A stretch of DNA of 64,000 bases from an uncultured Acetatifactor sp. (GTDB lineage Bacteria > Bacillota > Clostridia > Lachnospirales > Lachnospiraceae). This document shows positions 1 to 10,368 of the stretch, one piece after another. Below the pieces are notes generated by a model. The model saw only the letters and a list, made by a program, of their open reading frames with translations, searched no databases and was not told the DNA's origin. Position 1 is the first letter of the stretch. Each line of letters begins with the position of its first letter. Location: positions 86,404 to 150,403 of the forward strand of contig CAJUFO010000002.1 in NCBI GenBank assembly GCA_910585615.1, given 5' to 3'. Both the position numbers and the translations under genes were made by a program.

Positions 1-1
1 A

Positions 2-166
2 GGTCTCACCGGCTGGGCCCAGGTGAACGGGCTGCGGGGCAATACCTCTATCCGGAAGCGGATTGAATATGATATCTATTACATTGAGAACTGGACTATG
101 TGGTTTGACATGAAAATAATCTTTATGACTTTTTTTACAGGATTCATCAATAAAAATGCGTACTGA
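2..166 (+). CDS. C-terminal end of an undecaprenyl-phosphate sugar (glycosyl-1-phosphate) transferase
   Basis: The window opens inside this gene; 54 residues and the stop are visible. The segment GLTGWAQVNG followed by a YIENWT...DMKII stretch is the conserved cytoplasmic end of the bacterial sugar transferase family (WcaJ/CpsE/PglC-like). These enzymes put the first sugar-1-phosphate onto undecaprenyl phosphate and so start an exopolysaccharide, capsule or glycan repeat unit at the membrane. The next gene, an LCP ligase, starts 15 bp downstream, which fits one envelope-polymer operon. The N-terminal part and donor specificity cannot be seen. Confidence 0.85.
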   Translation, partial: GLTGWAQVNGLRGNTSIRKRIEYDIYYIENWTMWFDMKIIFMTFFTGFINKNAY

Positions 167-181
167 TAAGGAGACGGTATT

Positions 182-1270
182 ATGGCTACTGGAGGAAAAA
201 TGAGCGCGAGGCAGCGGGCTGCAAGACAGAGAAGAAGAATGATTCTCTTCGTTTTTGAGATTATCATCATCCTGGTGATGGTGGCGGTGCTGTACCTGGT
301 GATGAACAAGACCAGCGAGGGACCCAAGGTGACGGTCATGGATCCGGAGAAGCTGGCCATACCTTCACAGGTGCAGGAGATGAAGGAAGAGGGCGGCACC
401 ATGCACGGGTATATGAACATCGCCCTGTTCGGCGTGGACGCCCAGACGGACGGACAGCTGTTCAAGGGGAGCCGCAGTGACAGCACCATGATTGCCAGCA
501 TCAATCGGGATACGGGGGATATCAAGCTGGTCAGCATATACCGTGACACTTACCTCAATATCGGCACGGACGAGTACCAGAAGTGCAACGGGGCCTACTC
601 CTATGGAGGAGCGGAACAGGCGGTGAAGATGCTGAACATGAACCTGGACATGGACATCACCGATTTCGTCACAGTAGGTTATAAGGGCTTAAGCGAGGTC
701 ATCGATGGCCTGGGCGGCGTCTACGTGGACGTGGACAGCGAGGAGCTGAAGCATATCAACAACTACCAGCTGGACGTGTCCAATGTGCTTAAGTGCGAGT
801 ACGTTTCGGTGACGGAGCCCGGCTACCAGCTGCTCAACGGCGTGCAGGCTGCCGCCTACTGCCGCATCCGTCAGACCAAGGGCGACGACTTCCAGCGCGC
901 CGCGCGGCAGAGGGAAGTGATACAGGCCATAGAAGAGCAGGCGAAGAAGATGGATCTGGCCACGCTCACAAAGGTGTTCAACGATTGCATCGATGACATC
1001 TATACCAGCCTCGATTCCAAGGATATCCTGGATTTGTTGGGGAACATCGCCAATTACAGGATTGTCGAGGAGGAGGGGTTCCCGCAGCCGGATCTGCGGG
1101 GAAATGCCAACATGGGTGCAAAGGGCGCCTGCGTCATCCCCACGGATCTGGTGGCCAATGTGGAATGGCTGCACCAGTTCCTCTTCGAGGATGCGACCTA
1201 CACGGTTTCGGACAGCGTGAAGGAGTACAGCCAGAGAATTGTATCTGATACCTCCCAGTATATGGAATGA
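182..1270 (+). CDS. LytR-CpsA-Psr (LCP) family cell-wall polymer ligase
   Basis: This 362-residue protein has a basic cytoplasmic N-terminus, one membrane segment at about residues 20-40 and an extracellular LCP domain. Family hallmarks are the SRSDSTMIASINRDTG and VSIYRDTYLNI stretches and, near residue 235, GDDFQRAARQREVI, which supplies the arginines that contact the polyprenyl pyrophosphate. LCP proteins transfer undecaprenyl-linked glycans such as teichoic acids or capsule onto peptidoglycan. The ATG follows an AAGGAGA site. Its place directly after an initiating sugar transferase and before a glycosyltransferase supports a surface-polysaccharide role. The exact polymer is unknown. Confidence 0.92.
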   Translation: MATGGKMSARQRAARQRRRMILFVFEIIIILVMVAVLYLVMNKTSEGPKVTVMDPEKLAIPSQVQEMKEEGGTMHGYMNIALFGVDAQTDGQLFKGSRSDSTMIASINRDTGDIKLVSIYRDTYLNIGTDEYQKCNGAYSYGGAEQAVKMLNMNLDMDITDFVTVGYKGLSEVIDGLGGVYVDVDSEELKHINNYQLDVSNVLKCEYVSVTEPGYQLLNGVQAAAYCRIRQTKGDDFQRAARQREVIQAIEEQAKKMDLATLTKVFNDCIDDIYTSLDSKDILDLLGNIANYRIVEEEGFPQPDLRGNANMGAKGACVIPTDLVANVEWLHQFLFEDATYTVSDSVKEYSQRIVSDTSQYME

Positions 1271-1291
1271 GAAAAGCCTGATGCTTATCTG

Positions 1292-1319
1292 AAAAGGAGA
1301 GAGTGCGCTCTCCTTTTTT
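1292..1319 (+). terminator. Rho-independent terminator after the LCP gene
   Basis: An inverted repeat (AAAAGGAGAG / CTCTCCTTTT) with a short loop runs into a T tract. It lies about 20 bp after the LCP stop codon. Confidence 0.8.
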
Positions 1320-1372
1320 GCGCAGACCGGATTGCCGCAGGACGGCATCTGACGGGACAAGGAGCGGTTCAT

Positions 1373-2305
1373 TTGAAGATAGATATCATCATTCCCGTAT
1401 ATAGACCGGGCAAGGAGCTGTTTGCCCTGCTGGACAGACTGGAAGGGCAGTCTGTGCCCATCCATAAAATCATCCTTATGAACACAGGGGAGGAGTACTT
1501 TGCGGAGCTGATAAAAGATAAGGGCTTCGCGGGGAGATATCCCAATGTGGAGGTGCACCATCTGGAAAAGAAGAATTTCGACCATGGAGGGACAAGGCGT
1601 GAAGCGGTGGGCTACTCTGAGGCGGAGGTCTTTGTGATGATGACCCAGGATGCCATGCCGGCGGACAGACATCTGCTGGAGCGGCTGACGGAGAACCTCA
1701 CCGGGAAGGTGGCGGTCTCCTACGCAAGACAGCTTCCGGGCGATGCTTCCTCTGAGCTAGAGAAGGCTTCCAGACAGTTCAACTATCAGGAGGCTTCACG
1801 GGTGAAGACGGCGGAGGACCTGAAGGACCTAGGTATAAAGACATTCTTCTGTTCCAATGTATGCGCCGCCTACAGGAGGGATATCTATGAGGAATTGGGA
1901 GGCTTTATCCGACATACTATTTTCAATGAGGATATGATTTATGCCGCCAGTGCCGTGCAGGCCGGGTACGGAATCGCCTACGAGGCCCGGGCCCGTGTCG
2001 TCCATTCCCACAATTATACGAATATGCAGCAGCTTCGCCGGAACTTCGATTTAGGCGTGTCCCAGGCGGAGCATCCGGAGGTGTTCGGGAAGACGGCGTC
2101 CGAGTCCGAAGGGATGCGGTTCGTGAAGGGGACCTGGCGCTATCTAAAGGAGAATAAGCGCCTGCACCGCTTCCCGGGATTCTGCCTGCAGTGCGCCTGT
2201 AAATACGCCGGATACCTTCTGGGGAAGCACTATGACCGCCTGCCCCGCGGCCTGGTGTTGCGTCTCACGTCCAACAGGGAATACTGGAATCAAGAGAACG
2301 GCTGA
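1373..2305 (+). CDS. Glycosyltransferase family 2, rhamnosyltransferase-like
   Basis: This 310-residue soluble protein starts with the GT-A fold nucleotide-sugar motif (IDIIIPVYRPG), has an acidic metal-binding region near residue 100 (MMTQDAMPAD), and ends in a hydrophobic, basic tail that may touch the membrane. It resembles GT2 enzymes of the rhamnosyltransferase group that build surface polysaccharides. The start is a TTG with AAGGAG eight bases upstream; no better ATG exists nearby. It lies between the LCP ligase and glmS, so a role in envelope glycan assembly is likely. Donor and acceptor cannot be deduced. Confidence 0.85.
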   Translation: MKIDIIIPVYRPGKELFALLDRLEGQSVPIHKIILMNTGEEYFAELIKDKGFAGRYPNVEVHHLEKKNFDHGGTRREAVGYSEAEVFVMMTQDAMPADRHLLERLTENLTGKVAVSYARQLPGDASSELEKASRQFNYQEASRVKTAEDLKDLGIKTFFCSNVCAAYRRDIYEELGGFIRHTIFNEDMIYAASAVQAGYGIAYEARARVVHSHNYTNMQQLRRNFDLGVSQAEHPEVFGKTASESEGMRFVKGTWRYLKENKRLHRFPGFCLQCACKYAGYLLGKHYDRLPRGLVLRLTSNREYWNQENG

Positions 2306-2341
2306 CAGGAATGCAGCCTGTGGAAAGGATGGGGAATCAAT

Positions 2342-4180
2342 ATGTGTGGAATAGTAGGATATATTGGAAAGGAGCAGGCGGCGCCTGTGATTTTGGACGG
2401 CTTGTCCAAGCTGGAGTACAGAGGCTATGACTCGGCCGGCATGGCCGTGTTCGACGGGGAGCGGATTCAGACGAAGAAGGCCACGGGACGTTTGAAGGTA
2501 CTGGAGAACCTTACCAGAGGAGGAGAGGATATGCCGGGCCATGCAGGCATCGGCCATACCAGATGGGCCACCCACGGAGCGCCCAGCGACCTGAACGCGC
2601 ACCCTCATACCAATGGGGAGGGCACCATTGCCGTGGTGCACAATGGCATCATTGAGAATTATATCCCTTTGAAAAAGAAGATGGAGGGAAGGGGCTACGC
2701 GTTTGTGTCCAACACGGACACGGAGGTGCTGGCCCATCTGCTGGATTATTATTATAAGGGGAATCCGCTGGAGACCATTATCAAGGTGCTGCAGCGGGTG
2801 GAGGGCTCCTATGCCCTTGGCATCATGTTCGCGGATCATCCCGGCGAGCTTTACGCCGCCCGCAAGGACAGCCCTCTGATTGTAGGCAGGAATCAGTCAG
2901 GATGCTTCATCGCCTCGGATGTGCCTGCTATCCTGAAGTACACCAGGACGGTGTACTACATGGACAATCAGGAGGTAGTGGTCTTAAAGGAAGACGATTT
3001 GAGCTTCTATTCCATGGATGAGGAGGAAGTGGCGAAGGAGGCGGCTTCTATAGACTGGGACGCGTCCGCGGCGGAGAAGGCGGGATATGAGCATTTTATG
3101 CTGAAGGAAATGTACGAGCAGCCCAAAACGGTGGCGGACACCCTGTCGCCCAGGGTCCGCGAGAAGAAAACCGGCAGGGACATCTGCATCGATGAGCTGA
3201 ACATGACGGACGAGGAGCTCAGGGCAGTGACGAAGCTGCATATCGTGGCATGCGGCTCCGCGTATCATGCGGGCGTAACCGGAAAATATGTGCTGGAGGG
3301 ACTGGCGCGGATTCCCGTGGAGGTGGATTTGGCCAGCGAGTTCCGCTACAGAGAGCCTTTACTGGAGGAGGGCTGTATGGTGATTGTCATCAGCCAGTCC
3401 GGAGAGACGGCGGATACGCTGGCAGCACTTCGGGATTCCAAGGCCAAGGGCTTTCCGGTGTTGGGCATCGTCAACGTGGTGGGCAGCTCTATAGCAAGGG
3501 AAGCGGATGCCTGCCTGTACACCTGGGCGGGGCCGGAGATAGCAGTGGCCACCACCAAGGCTTACAGCGCGCAATTGGTGGCGTTATATATGTTGGCCAT
3601 GAAGCTGGCCAGGGTACGGGGAACCATGTCGGATGAGGTGTTTGAAGGTCTTTTGTTGGATTTGAAGCGCCTGCCCCATCAAATTGAACTGCTGTTGGGG
3701 CAGAAGGAACGGATACAGCGCTTTGCGAACCGCTATCTGGGAGCCAGGGATATCTTCTTCATCGGCAGGGGAATCGATTACGCTATTTCGCTGGAGGGCT
3801 CCCTGAAGCTGAAGGAAATCTCCTATATTCACTCGGAGGCCTATGCAGCGGGGGAGCTGAAGCATGGGACCATCTCCCTGATAGAGGAGGGGACGCTGGT
3901 GGTGGCCGTGTCCACCCAGCCCAAGCTGTACCAGAAGACCCTGAGCAATATCGTGGAGGTAAAGGCCAGAGGCGCCTTTGTCATGGCTGTGACCAATGAG
4001 GAGAACAGGGCGGTGGAGTCTGTCTGTGACTATTGCCTGTATCTGCCGGAGACCAATCCCTGCTTTACCAATTCCCTGGCCATCATACCCCTGCAGCTGT
4101 TTGCGTATTATGTGGCCGTGGGCAGAGGCTGCGACGTGGATAAGCCCAGGAATCTGGCCAAGTCCGTGACAGTGGAATAA
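2342..4180 (+). CDS. glmS: Glutamine-fructose-6-phosphate aminotransferase (isomerizing)
   Basis: GlmS makes glucosamine-6-phosphate from fructose-6-phosphate and glutamine, the first step toward UDP-GlcNAc for peptidoglycan. The 612-residue length is normal. The N-terminal MCGIVGYIG carries the catalytic Cys of the class II amidotransferase (residue 2, after Met removal), followed by GHTRWATHG. Two SIS domains follow, with ISQSGETADT and the C-terminal DKPRNLAKSVTVE signature. The ATG is set by the requirement for N-terminal Cys. Only 36 bp separate it from the glycosyltransferase. No glmS ribozyme is visible upstream, so control may be only transcriptional. Confidence 0.97.
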   Translation: MCGIVGYIGKEQAAPVILDGLSKLEYRGYDSAGMAVFDGERIQTKKATGRLKVLENLTRGGEDMPGHAGIGHTRWATHGAPSDLNAHPHTNGEGTIAVVHNGIIENYIPLKKKMEGRGYAFVSNTDTEVLAHLLDYYYKGNPLETIIKVLQRVEGSYALGIMFADHPGELYAARKDSPLIVGRNQSGCFIASDVPAILKYTRTVYYMDNQEVVVLKEDDLSFYSMDEEEVAKEAASIDWDASAAEKAGYEHFMLKEMYEQPKTVADTLSPRVREKKTGRDICIDELNMTDEELRAVTKLHIVACGSAYHAGVTGKYVLEGLARIPVEVDLASEFRYREPLLEEGCMVIVISQSGETADTLAALRDSKAKGFPVLGIVNVVGSSIAREADACLYTWAGPEIAVATTKAYSAQLVALYMLAMKLARVRGTMSDEVFEGLLLDLKRLPHQIELLLGQKERIQRFANRYLGARDIFFIGRGIDYAISLEGSLKLKEISYIHSEAYAAGELKHGTISLIEEGTLVVAVSTQPKLYQKTLSNIVEVKARGAFVMAVTNEENRAVESVCDYCLYLPETNPCFTNSLAIIPLQLFAYYVAVGRGCDVDKPRNLAKSVTVE

Positions 4181-4300
4181 AAATTTCGTTTTTTCACAAT
4201 CGTTTCATATAGAGAACACAATTCCAACACAATTGGAAGATATACTGAAGTACATAAAGATGAAACAACAAGTCAGATATTCATAGAGGAGGTAATCATT

Positions 4301-5641
4301 ATGTACGAAAACGATATCTATTCCAATTCCGACAACGGCAGCTACACCACCTATCAGACAGACGGAACCGGCAGTCAGCGGACGGACTTCGTCATGGCCC
4401 CCGATTCCGATAAGGGCAAGAAAAAGAAGAAGGGGGGCTTCCGCAAGCTTCTGTTCAGCATGGGTATGGGACTGGTATTCGGCTTGTTCGCCGGGGCCGG
4501 GTTCTATGTGGTGCATATGGGGGTGGAAAGGATAGCCGGAGGGGAGGCTGCTGAGGTCTCCACGGACGACACGGCCCAGCCCAATCTGCCCGACAAGACA
4601 GGCGAGGGCCTGCTGCAGAATGTGAACACCATCACCTATGTGAACAGCGACATCTCCAACGTGGTGGATAAGGTGATGCCGGCCATGGTATCCATCGTGA
4701 ACAACTACACCCAGACCGGGACCACCTTCTGGGGGCAGCAGTACAGCCAGCAGGGTGCGTCCAGCGGCTCCGGCATCATCGTGGCCGAGAATGAGAACGA
4801 GCTTTTGATCGTATCCAACAACCATGTGGTGCAGGGCATGGACACCCTGGAGGTGACATTCATAGACGGCTCCGTAGCCCAGGCCTACATCAAGGGGACA
4901 GACGCGGACATGGATTTGGCGGTAATCGCTGTGCCTCTGGAGAACGTGACCCAGGAGACAAAGGGCGCCATCACCATCGCCACCATGGGAGACAGTGACA
5001 ACCTGAAGCTGGGCATGCCCGTAATCGCAATCGGGAATGCGCTGGGATACGGACAGTCCGTCACCAATGGCATCATCAGCGCCCTTGACCGTGAGATGAC
5101 CCTGGACGACGGCTCCACAGGCATCTTCATCCAGACCAACGCGGCCATCAACCCCGGCAACTCCGGCGGTGCGCTGTTAAATATCAACGGAGAAGTAATT
5201 GGCATCAACTCCAACAAGATAGCGGCTTCCCAGGTAGAGGGCATGGGCTATGCCATCCCCATCAGCTCCGCCAGCCCCATCATTGCTGACCTGCTGGAGC
5301 GCCAGACCAGGACCGACAAGGTGGCAGACGGCGAGGTAGGCTACATGGGCATCACCATGCAGGACGTGACGGATCAGATCACCCAGATGCTGGGCATCCC
5401 CGGAGGGGTGTATGTATATGAGGTGGCGGAGGACTCCGCGGCAGAGCAGGCGGGCATCCAGCACGGCGATGTCATCGTGAAGTTCGATGGCCAGAAGGTC
5501 TCCACCCGCGTGGAACTGAAGCAATTGGTCAGCTACTATAAGGCAGGCGAGACTGTCAAGGTGACGGTGAAGCGCGCCCAGGGCGGCCAGTATGAGGACG
5601 TGGAGCTGGATGTCACACTGGGCAGCCAGCCTACGGAATAG
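4301..5641 (+). CDS. HtrA/DegP-like membrane-anchored serine protease with PDZ domain
   Basis: This 446-residue protein has a charged cytoplasmic N-terminus of about 45 residues, a membrane anchor (about 48-72), a trypsin-like domain and one C-terminal PDZ domain (about 345-435). The catalytic triad is visible: His in SNNHVV, Asp in DMDLAVI and Ser in NPGNSGGAL. HtrA proteases degrade or refold misfolded exported proteins at the membrane surface. The start follows a strong GAGGAGG site. The gene stands alone between glmS and a terminator. Confidence 0.93.
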   Translation: MYENDIYSNSDNGSYTTYQTDGTGSQRTDFVMAPDSDKGKKKKKGGFRKLLFSMGMGLVFGLFAGAGFYVVHMGVERIAGGEAAEVSTDDTAQPNLPDKTGEGLLQNVNTITYVNSDISNVVDKVMPAMVSIVNNYTQTGTTFWGQQYSQQGASSGSGIIVAENENELLIVSNNHVVQGMDTLEVTFIDGSVAQAYIKGTDADMDLAVIAVPLENVTQETKGAITIATMGDSDNLKLGMPVIAIGNALGYGQSVTNGIISALDREMTLDDGSTGIFIQTNAAINPGNSGGALLNINGEVIGINSNKIAASQVEGMGYAIPISSASPIIADLLERQTRTDKVADGEVGYMGITMQDVTDQITQMLGIPGGVYVYEVAEDSAAEQAGIQHGDVIVKFDGQKVSTRVELKQLVSYYKAGETVKVTVKRAQGGQYEDVELDVTLGSQPTE

Positions 5642-5684
5642 GGTCTGCGTGAAATAGGAACGGAATCACCGAAAGGAATCACAG

Positions 5685-5718
5685 AACCCCCGGGCGGGGA
5701 GACCTGCCCGGGGTCTTT
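5685..5718 (+). terminator. Terminator after the HtrA gene
   Basis: A G+C-rich stem (CCCCGGGC / GCCCGGGG) with a 10-base loop is followed by TCTTT, about 45 bp past the protease stop codon. Confidence 0.75.
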
Positions 5719-5749
5719 GGCTGTATATGGGGATTTATAAAAAGTTCAC

Positions 5750-5778
5750 TTGTATACGGAGGCATTTTCAAGTATACT
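5750..5778 (+). promoter_or_regulatory. Sigma-A-type promoter for the clpX-like gene
   Basis: TTGTAT and TATACT are separated by exactly 17 bases, about 55 bp before the ATG. The -10 box is strong; the -35 is weak. Confidence 0.55.
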
Positions 5779-5832
5779 GGAGACAGGCTTCATAAGCATA
5801 CCATACAATACGCAGAATAAGGAGACAAAGCC

Positions 5833-7377
<1,545 letters not shown>

Positions 7378-7379
7378 GG

Positions 7380-7855
7380 GACAGGGAGCCAGGGGCATGA
7401 GGACTCCCTCGGCGGCTTTCACCTGCCCAATGATAAAGTCCAGCCGTTCCTTCGCCTCAGGGACGGCCTCCCCTTCGAAGACCAATTTGCCTTCGTGTCG
7501 ATAGGAAAGGTCTGCCATGGACGCGGAATCCGCGGCTGCCTCAAAATTGGAAAGGTATGCATCCTGCACCCAGGTCTTATCGCCCTTGCCGTAAAGCGGA
7601 TAATGGTCGTAGGATAGATAGGGGGAGCGACTTCTTCTGCGTAGCGTTTCAAGTATTCCCGGTAGGATACGCCGTTAAGCTGGCGCCGGTTGGCATAACA
7701 GGGGAACAGGTTGATGATGGGAAGCTTGTTCCCGCTAAATTCCAGATAAGCCTATGCGGGCAGCCCCAGCCGCGGCAGGTCATAGACCCCTGGGCTCGTC
7801 CCGCAGCACGGCAATCAGTACTTTCTCTTCGCTTTTTCAAGCATGGACTTCATGG
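7380..7855 (-). pseudogene. Decayed fragment of a secreted glycoside-hydrolase-like protein
   Basis: Read on the minus strand, this stretch shows protein-like pieces in different frames, split by stops and frameshifts: LPIINLFPCYANRRQ, then YREYLKRYAEEVAPP, then a frame change into YLSYDHYPLYGKGDKTW, then SNFEAAADSASMADLSYR. The INLFP...YREYL...SYDHYP pattern recalls the barrel domain of secreted glycoside hydrolases seen in gut bacteria; I infer the family from pattern memory only. No intact start or end remains, and the 3' side is cut off at the clpX stop. It explains why this 500-bp gap looks gene-like but has no good ORF. Confidence 0.5.
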
Positions 7856-7888
7856 ACAACCCCCTTTTGGCTTTATTCTAACTGAGCA

Positions 7889-9349
7889 CTATTTGTGAAT
7901 CTGAAAAAATGTCTGGGCACCTGCTTTGACATAGTCTACCTGATAGCCCATTTCCTCAAAGATAGGTATGCAGCTATCGTTCAGGCACCAGATATTCGCA
8001 TCTGTATCCGGAAGCTCATCGGCGGAACTTAGCTCATGACAGTCCACCAGCAGGGGCCAGTAGCGGAAGGCCTGGCCATCATCCGCATAGTCCATGACAT
8101 AGTGTTCCATCTCCGGAAAGTAGGCCTCGCAGATTGACAGATCCTGAATATAAAAATGAAGGAAGATATCCTTCTCGGAGGCGTTCGCCGCAATATAATC
8201 CCGCAGCCCTTTCTGAGAATAGGTAGCGCGCTCCTGATATGAAGCTTTATAATTGTATACAAAGCATACTGTAAGCAGAAGCAGCGCCGCTCCCAGGACG
8301 GGCTTTGAGGAAAGCCTGGTATAACCGAATAGTACGGGCAGCCATGCCAGCGGCAGCAGGGTCAGCAGATACCTGTCGATGAGGATGGGCGTGCGGATAC
8401 AGGAATATCCGATGCCAAAGGCGAACCACAGCAGTATGACCACATAGCACCCCAGCATCCAAATATTTTTGCCATCCCTTTTAAAGCGCAGGAAAAAGAG
8501 GAACAGTCCGATTAAGTAAAAAGCAATCAGAAGCAGTCTGAGCGCTTTCGGCTGCATGTTAAAAAGCAGATTCCAATAGGAGCTCAGGGAATCCAGCGTG
8601 AAAGGGGCGATCCAATAATCTCCATTGATGGCTGACATTTGCCGGAACAACACCGGAAGCCATGGCAGATAGAGCACGATCATGCCTCCGCAGTAGAGGC
8701 ACCATGTCAGAAACATCTTTTTCCGGCGGCCTTTTTTCCATAGAAAAACGATGAGCAGAAAAAATGAAATCGCTGCCGCGGCCACCCCGGCAAAATAATG
8801 GGTATAGGCGGCCAGCACATTGCTCAGGGCCAAAAGGAAGAGGTATCTGCGGCTCCTGCCGTAATTCATGCTGCTTAGATGATATACGACGATGTACGCC
8901 AGATAGAAGGATACTGTCACGAACAACATCGCCATGCTGTACATCCGCAGCTGGAGCGGCCCCATCATCAGCATGCTTGGAATCGCGCAAAAGGCTGCTG
9001 TGACAAGGAAAGAAGCCTCCGGCGAAAAATATCTGCAGAAAAATAGGGATGTGGCCACGAGCAGCGCCCCGTAGCACAAAATCGATGTCAGGTAAAAAGA
9101 GAAAATATTTTCCCCAAAGAGCACGACACACAGCCTTACGGCCAGGTAATACAGCGGGGGGTGAACATCCATCGCGGTCAGGCGGATCAAATCAGGCACC
9201 TTTCTCCGGACCAGATTGATCGTAAAGCTTTCATCAAACCATATATAACATTTCGTTGCAATCAGAAATAAGCTGGCCAGTACCATTCCAATCAAAAGGA
9301 ATTGCACCAACAGATATTTTTTCGTTTTCGTACTAAACATTGTGCGCAT
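7889..9349 (-). CDS. Polytopic GT39-like (PMT/ArnT-type) membrane glycosyltransferase
   Basis: This protein of about 486 residues has roughly ten membrane segments. The first outer loop has the GT-C signature: an acidic pair in WFDESFTI and, shortly after, DVHPPLYY. Such enzymes use polyprenyl-phosphate sugars to glycosylate proteins or lipids on the outer membrane face. I chose the ATG at 9349 (AAGGCGAGG upstream). A longer reading would begin with a TTG at 9412, but that codon is part of the promoter -35 box, so it cannot be translated from this promoter. It is transcribed alone, convergent with the decayed gene next to clpX. Confidence 0.82.
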   Translation of the reverse strand: MRTMFSTKTKKYLLVQFLLIGMVLASLFLIATKCYIWFDESFTINLVRRKVPDLIRLTAMDVHPPLYYLAVRLCVVLFGENIFSFYLTSILCYGALLVATSLFFCRYFSPEASFLVTAAFCAIPSMLMMGPLQLRMYSMAMLFVTVSFYLAYIVVYHLSSMNYGRSRRYLFLLALSNVLAAYTHYFAGVAAAAISFFLLIVFLWKKGRRKKMFLTWCLYCGGMIVLYLPWLPVLFRQMSAINGDYWIAPFTLDSLSSYWNLLFNMQPKALRLLLIAFYLIGLFLFFLRFKRDGKNIWMLGCYVVILLWFAFGIGYSCIRTPILIDRYLLTLLPLAWLPVLFGYTRLSSKPVLGAALLLLTVCFVYNYKASYQERATYSQKGLRDYIAANASEKDIFLHFYIQDLSICEAYFPEMEHYVMDYADDGQAFRYWPLLVDCHELSSADELPDTDANIWCLNDSCIPIFEEMGYQVDYVKAGAQTFFQIHK

Positions 9350-9383
9350 ATGCTGTGTCCCTCGCCTTATGTGATGTCGATTC

Positions 9384-9412
9384 ATTATAGCACTGTCGGG
9401 TTTCGGAATCAA
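9384..9412 (-). promoter_or_regulatory. Sigma-A promoter for the GT39-like gene
   Basis: On the minus strand TTGATT and a perfect TATAAT are separated by 17 bases, with TGC just before the -10 box (extended -10). It lies 35 bp upstream of the chosen ATG and fixes the start of the gene. Confidence 0.8.
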
Positions 9413-9524
9413 GTTTTTCGTAACATGCAGGGCCTTCGCTGCTTATCATTTTTGGAGAAACGTCCGATATAATAAAAAAGCTGGTAAACGCAAGGATGCG
9501 GCAGAGGGACAAGGGGGTCACGAT

Positions 9525-10355
9525 ATGAGCATAGAGGTCAACACAAACAGGAATACCGGCGTAAGACAGATTACCATAAAGAGGCAGGACGGCTCCAAAG
9601 TAGGCACGATTACGATTCACAGCCAGAGCTTGAAGAAGCTGAAGAAGCTGGGCTACAAACAGAGGCGGATTTCCACCATGATCACACAGGCCACCACCTC
9701 CGGCAACGCTAGGCAGGTCCTGGCCAGCGCCAAGACCGAGACCGTGAACCTGCGCAGGAAGCTGGCCAGCGGCAAGTACAACGACAGAGAGGTCAGGGCC
9801 GCCATCCGTCATGCGGAGCGGATGGAGCGGGTGGCAAAGAAGCGCATGAAGAATCTCCAGCAGGAGGAATATATAGAAAAACACGGCGGCGGCACATGGC
9901 AGGCAGGCTTGGACGAAGAGGACAGGAGTAAGGAGGGTCAGGAGCTGGATGCCGCCGAATTCGCCGAGATGAGCGCCGAGGAGATGGAGCAGCTCATGGA
10001 GGAGCTCCAGGAGGAGATGGAGCAGCTGGCCCAGGAGCAGGAACTGGAGATGCTGGAGCTGATGCAGACAGCCCGGACGGACATGGATCCCCAGGAGCTG
10101 GAGCAGCTAAAGAAGAAGCACAGGGCGGACGAGATGCGGGAAATTGTGGAGGCCGACATGAAATATCTGCGGGCCCTCTTCAGCCAGCTGGAAAAGGAGA
10201 GGCAGGATGCCGCCTCGCAGGGGGGCGACAGCGGCGTAGCCCTACAGCTTGCCGGCGTGGAGATACCGGTTCAGGCGGATACAAGGTCTGCGGCGGAGGT
10301 GGCTTCCACAGCTGCGCCTCCGCCGGCCGGCGGCACTATAGACCTTGCCTTATAA
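9525..10355 (+). CDS. Coiled-coil protein of unknown function
   Basis: I do not recognise this 276-residue protein. Residues 1-110 are basic (LKKLKKLGYKQRR, ERVAKKRMKNLQQ); residues about 135-225 form a long, strongly acidic Glu/Gln/Met-rich coiled coil (EEMEQLMEELQEEMEQLAQ); the tail is Ala/Pro-rich. No signal peptide or membrane segment is visible, so it is probably cytoplasmic. RBS AAGGGGG precedes the ATG. A TATAAT at 9468-9473 is a likely -10 box, making the gap to the GT39-like gene a divergent promoter region. A structural or nucleic-acid role is possible but unsupported. Confidence 0.75.
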   Translation: MSIEVNTNRNTGVRQITIKRQDGSKVGTITIHSQSLKKLKKLGYKQRRISTMITQATTSGNARQVLASAKTETVNLRRKLASGKYNDREVRAAIRHAERMERVAKKRMKNLQQEEYIEKHGGGTWQAGLDEEDRSKEGQELDAAEFAEMSAEEMEQLMEELQEEMEQLAQEQELEMLELMQTARTDMDPQELEQLKKKHRADEMREIVEADMKYLRALFSQLEKERQDAASQGGDSGVALQLAGVEIPVQADTRSAAEVASTAAPPPAGGTIDLAL

Positions 10356-10368
10356 GGAGCAGAACAAA

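Noticed and set aside
2306..2341. A glmS ribozyme upstream of glmS
   Set aside because: Only 36 bp separate the genes, too little for the ribozyme.
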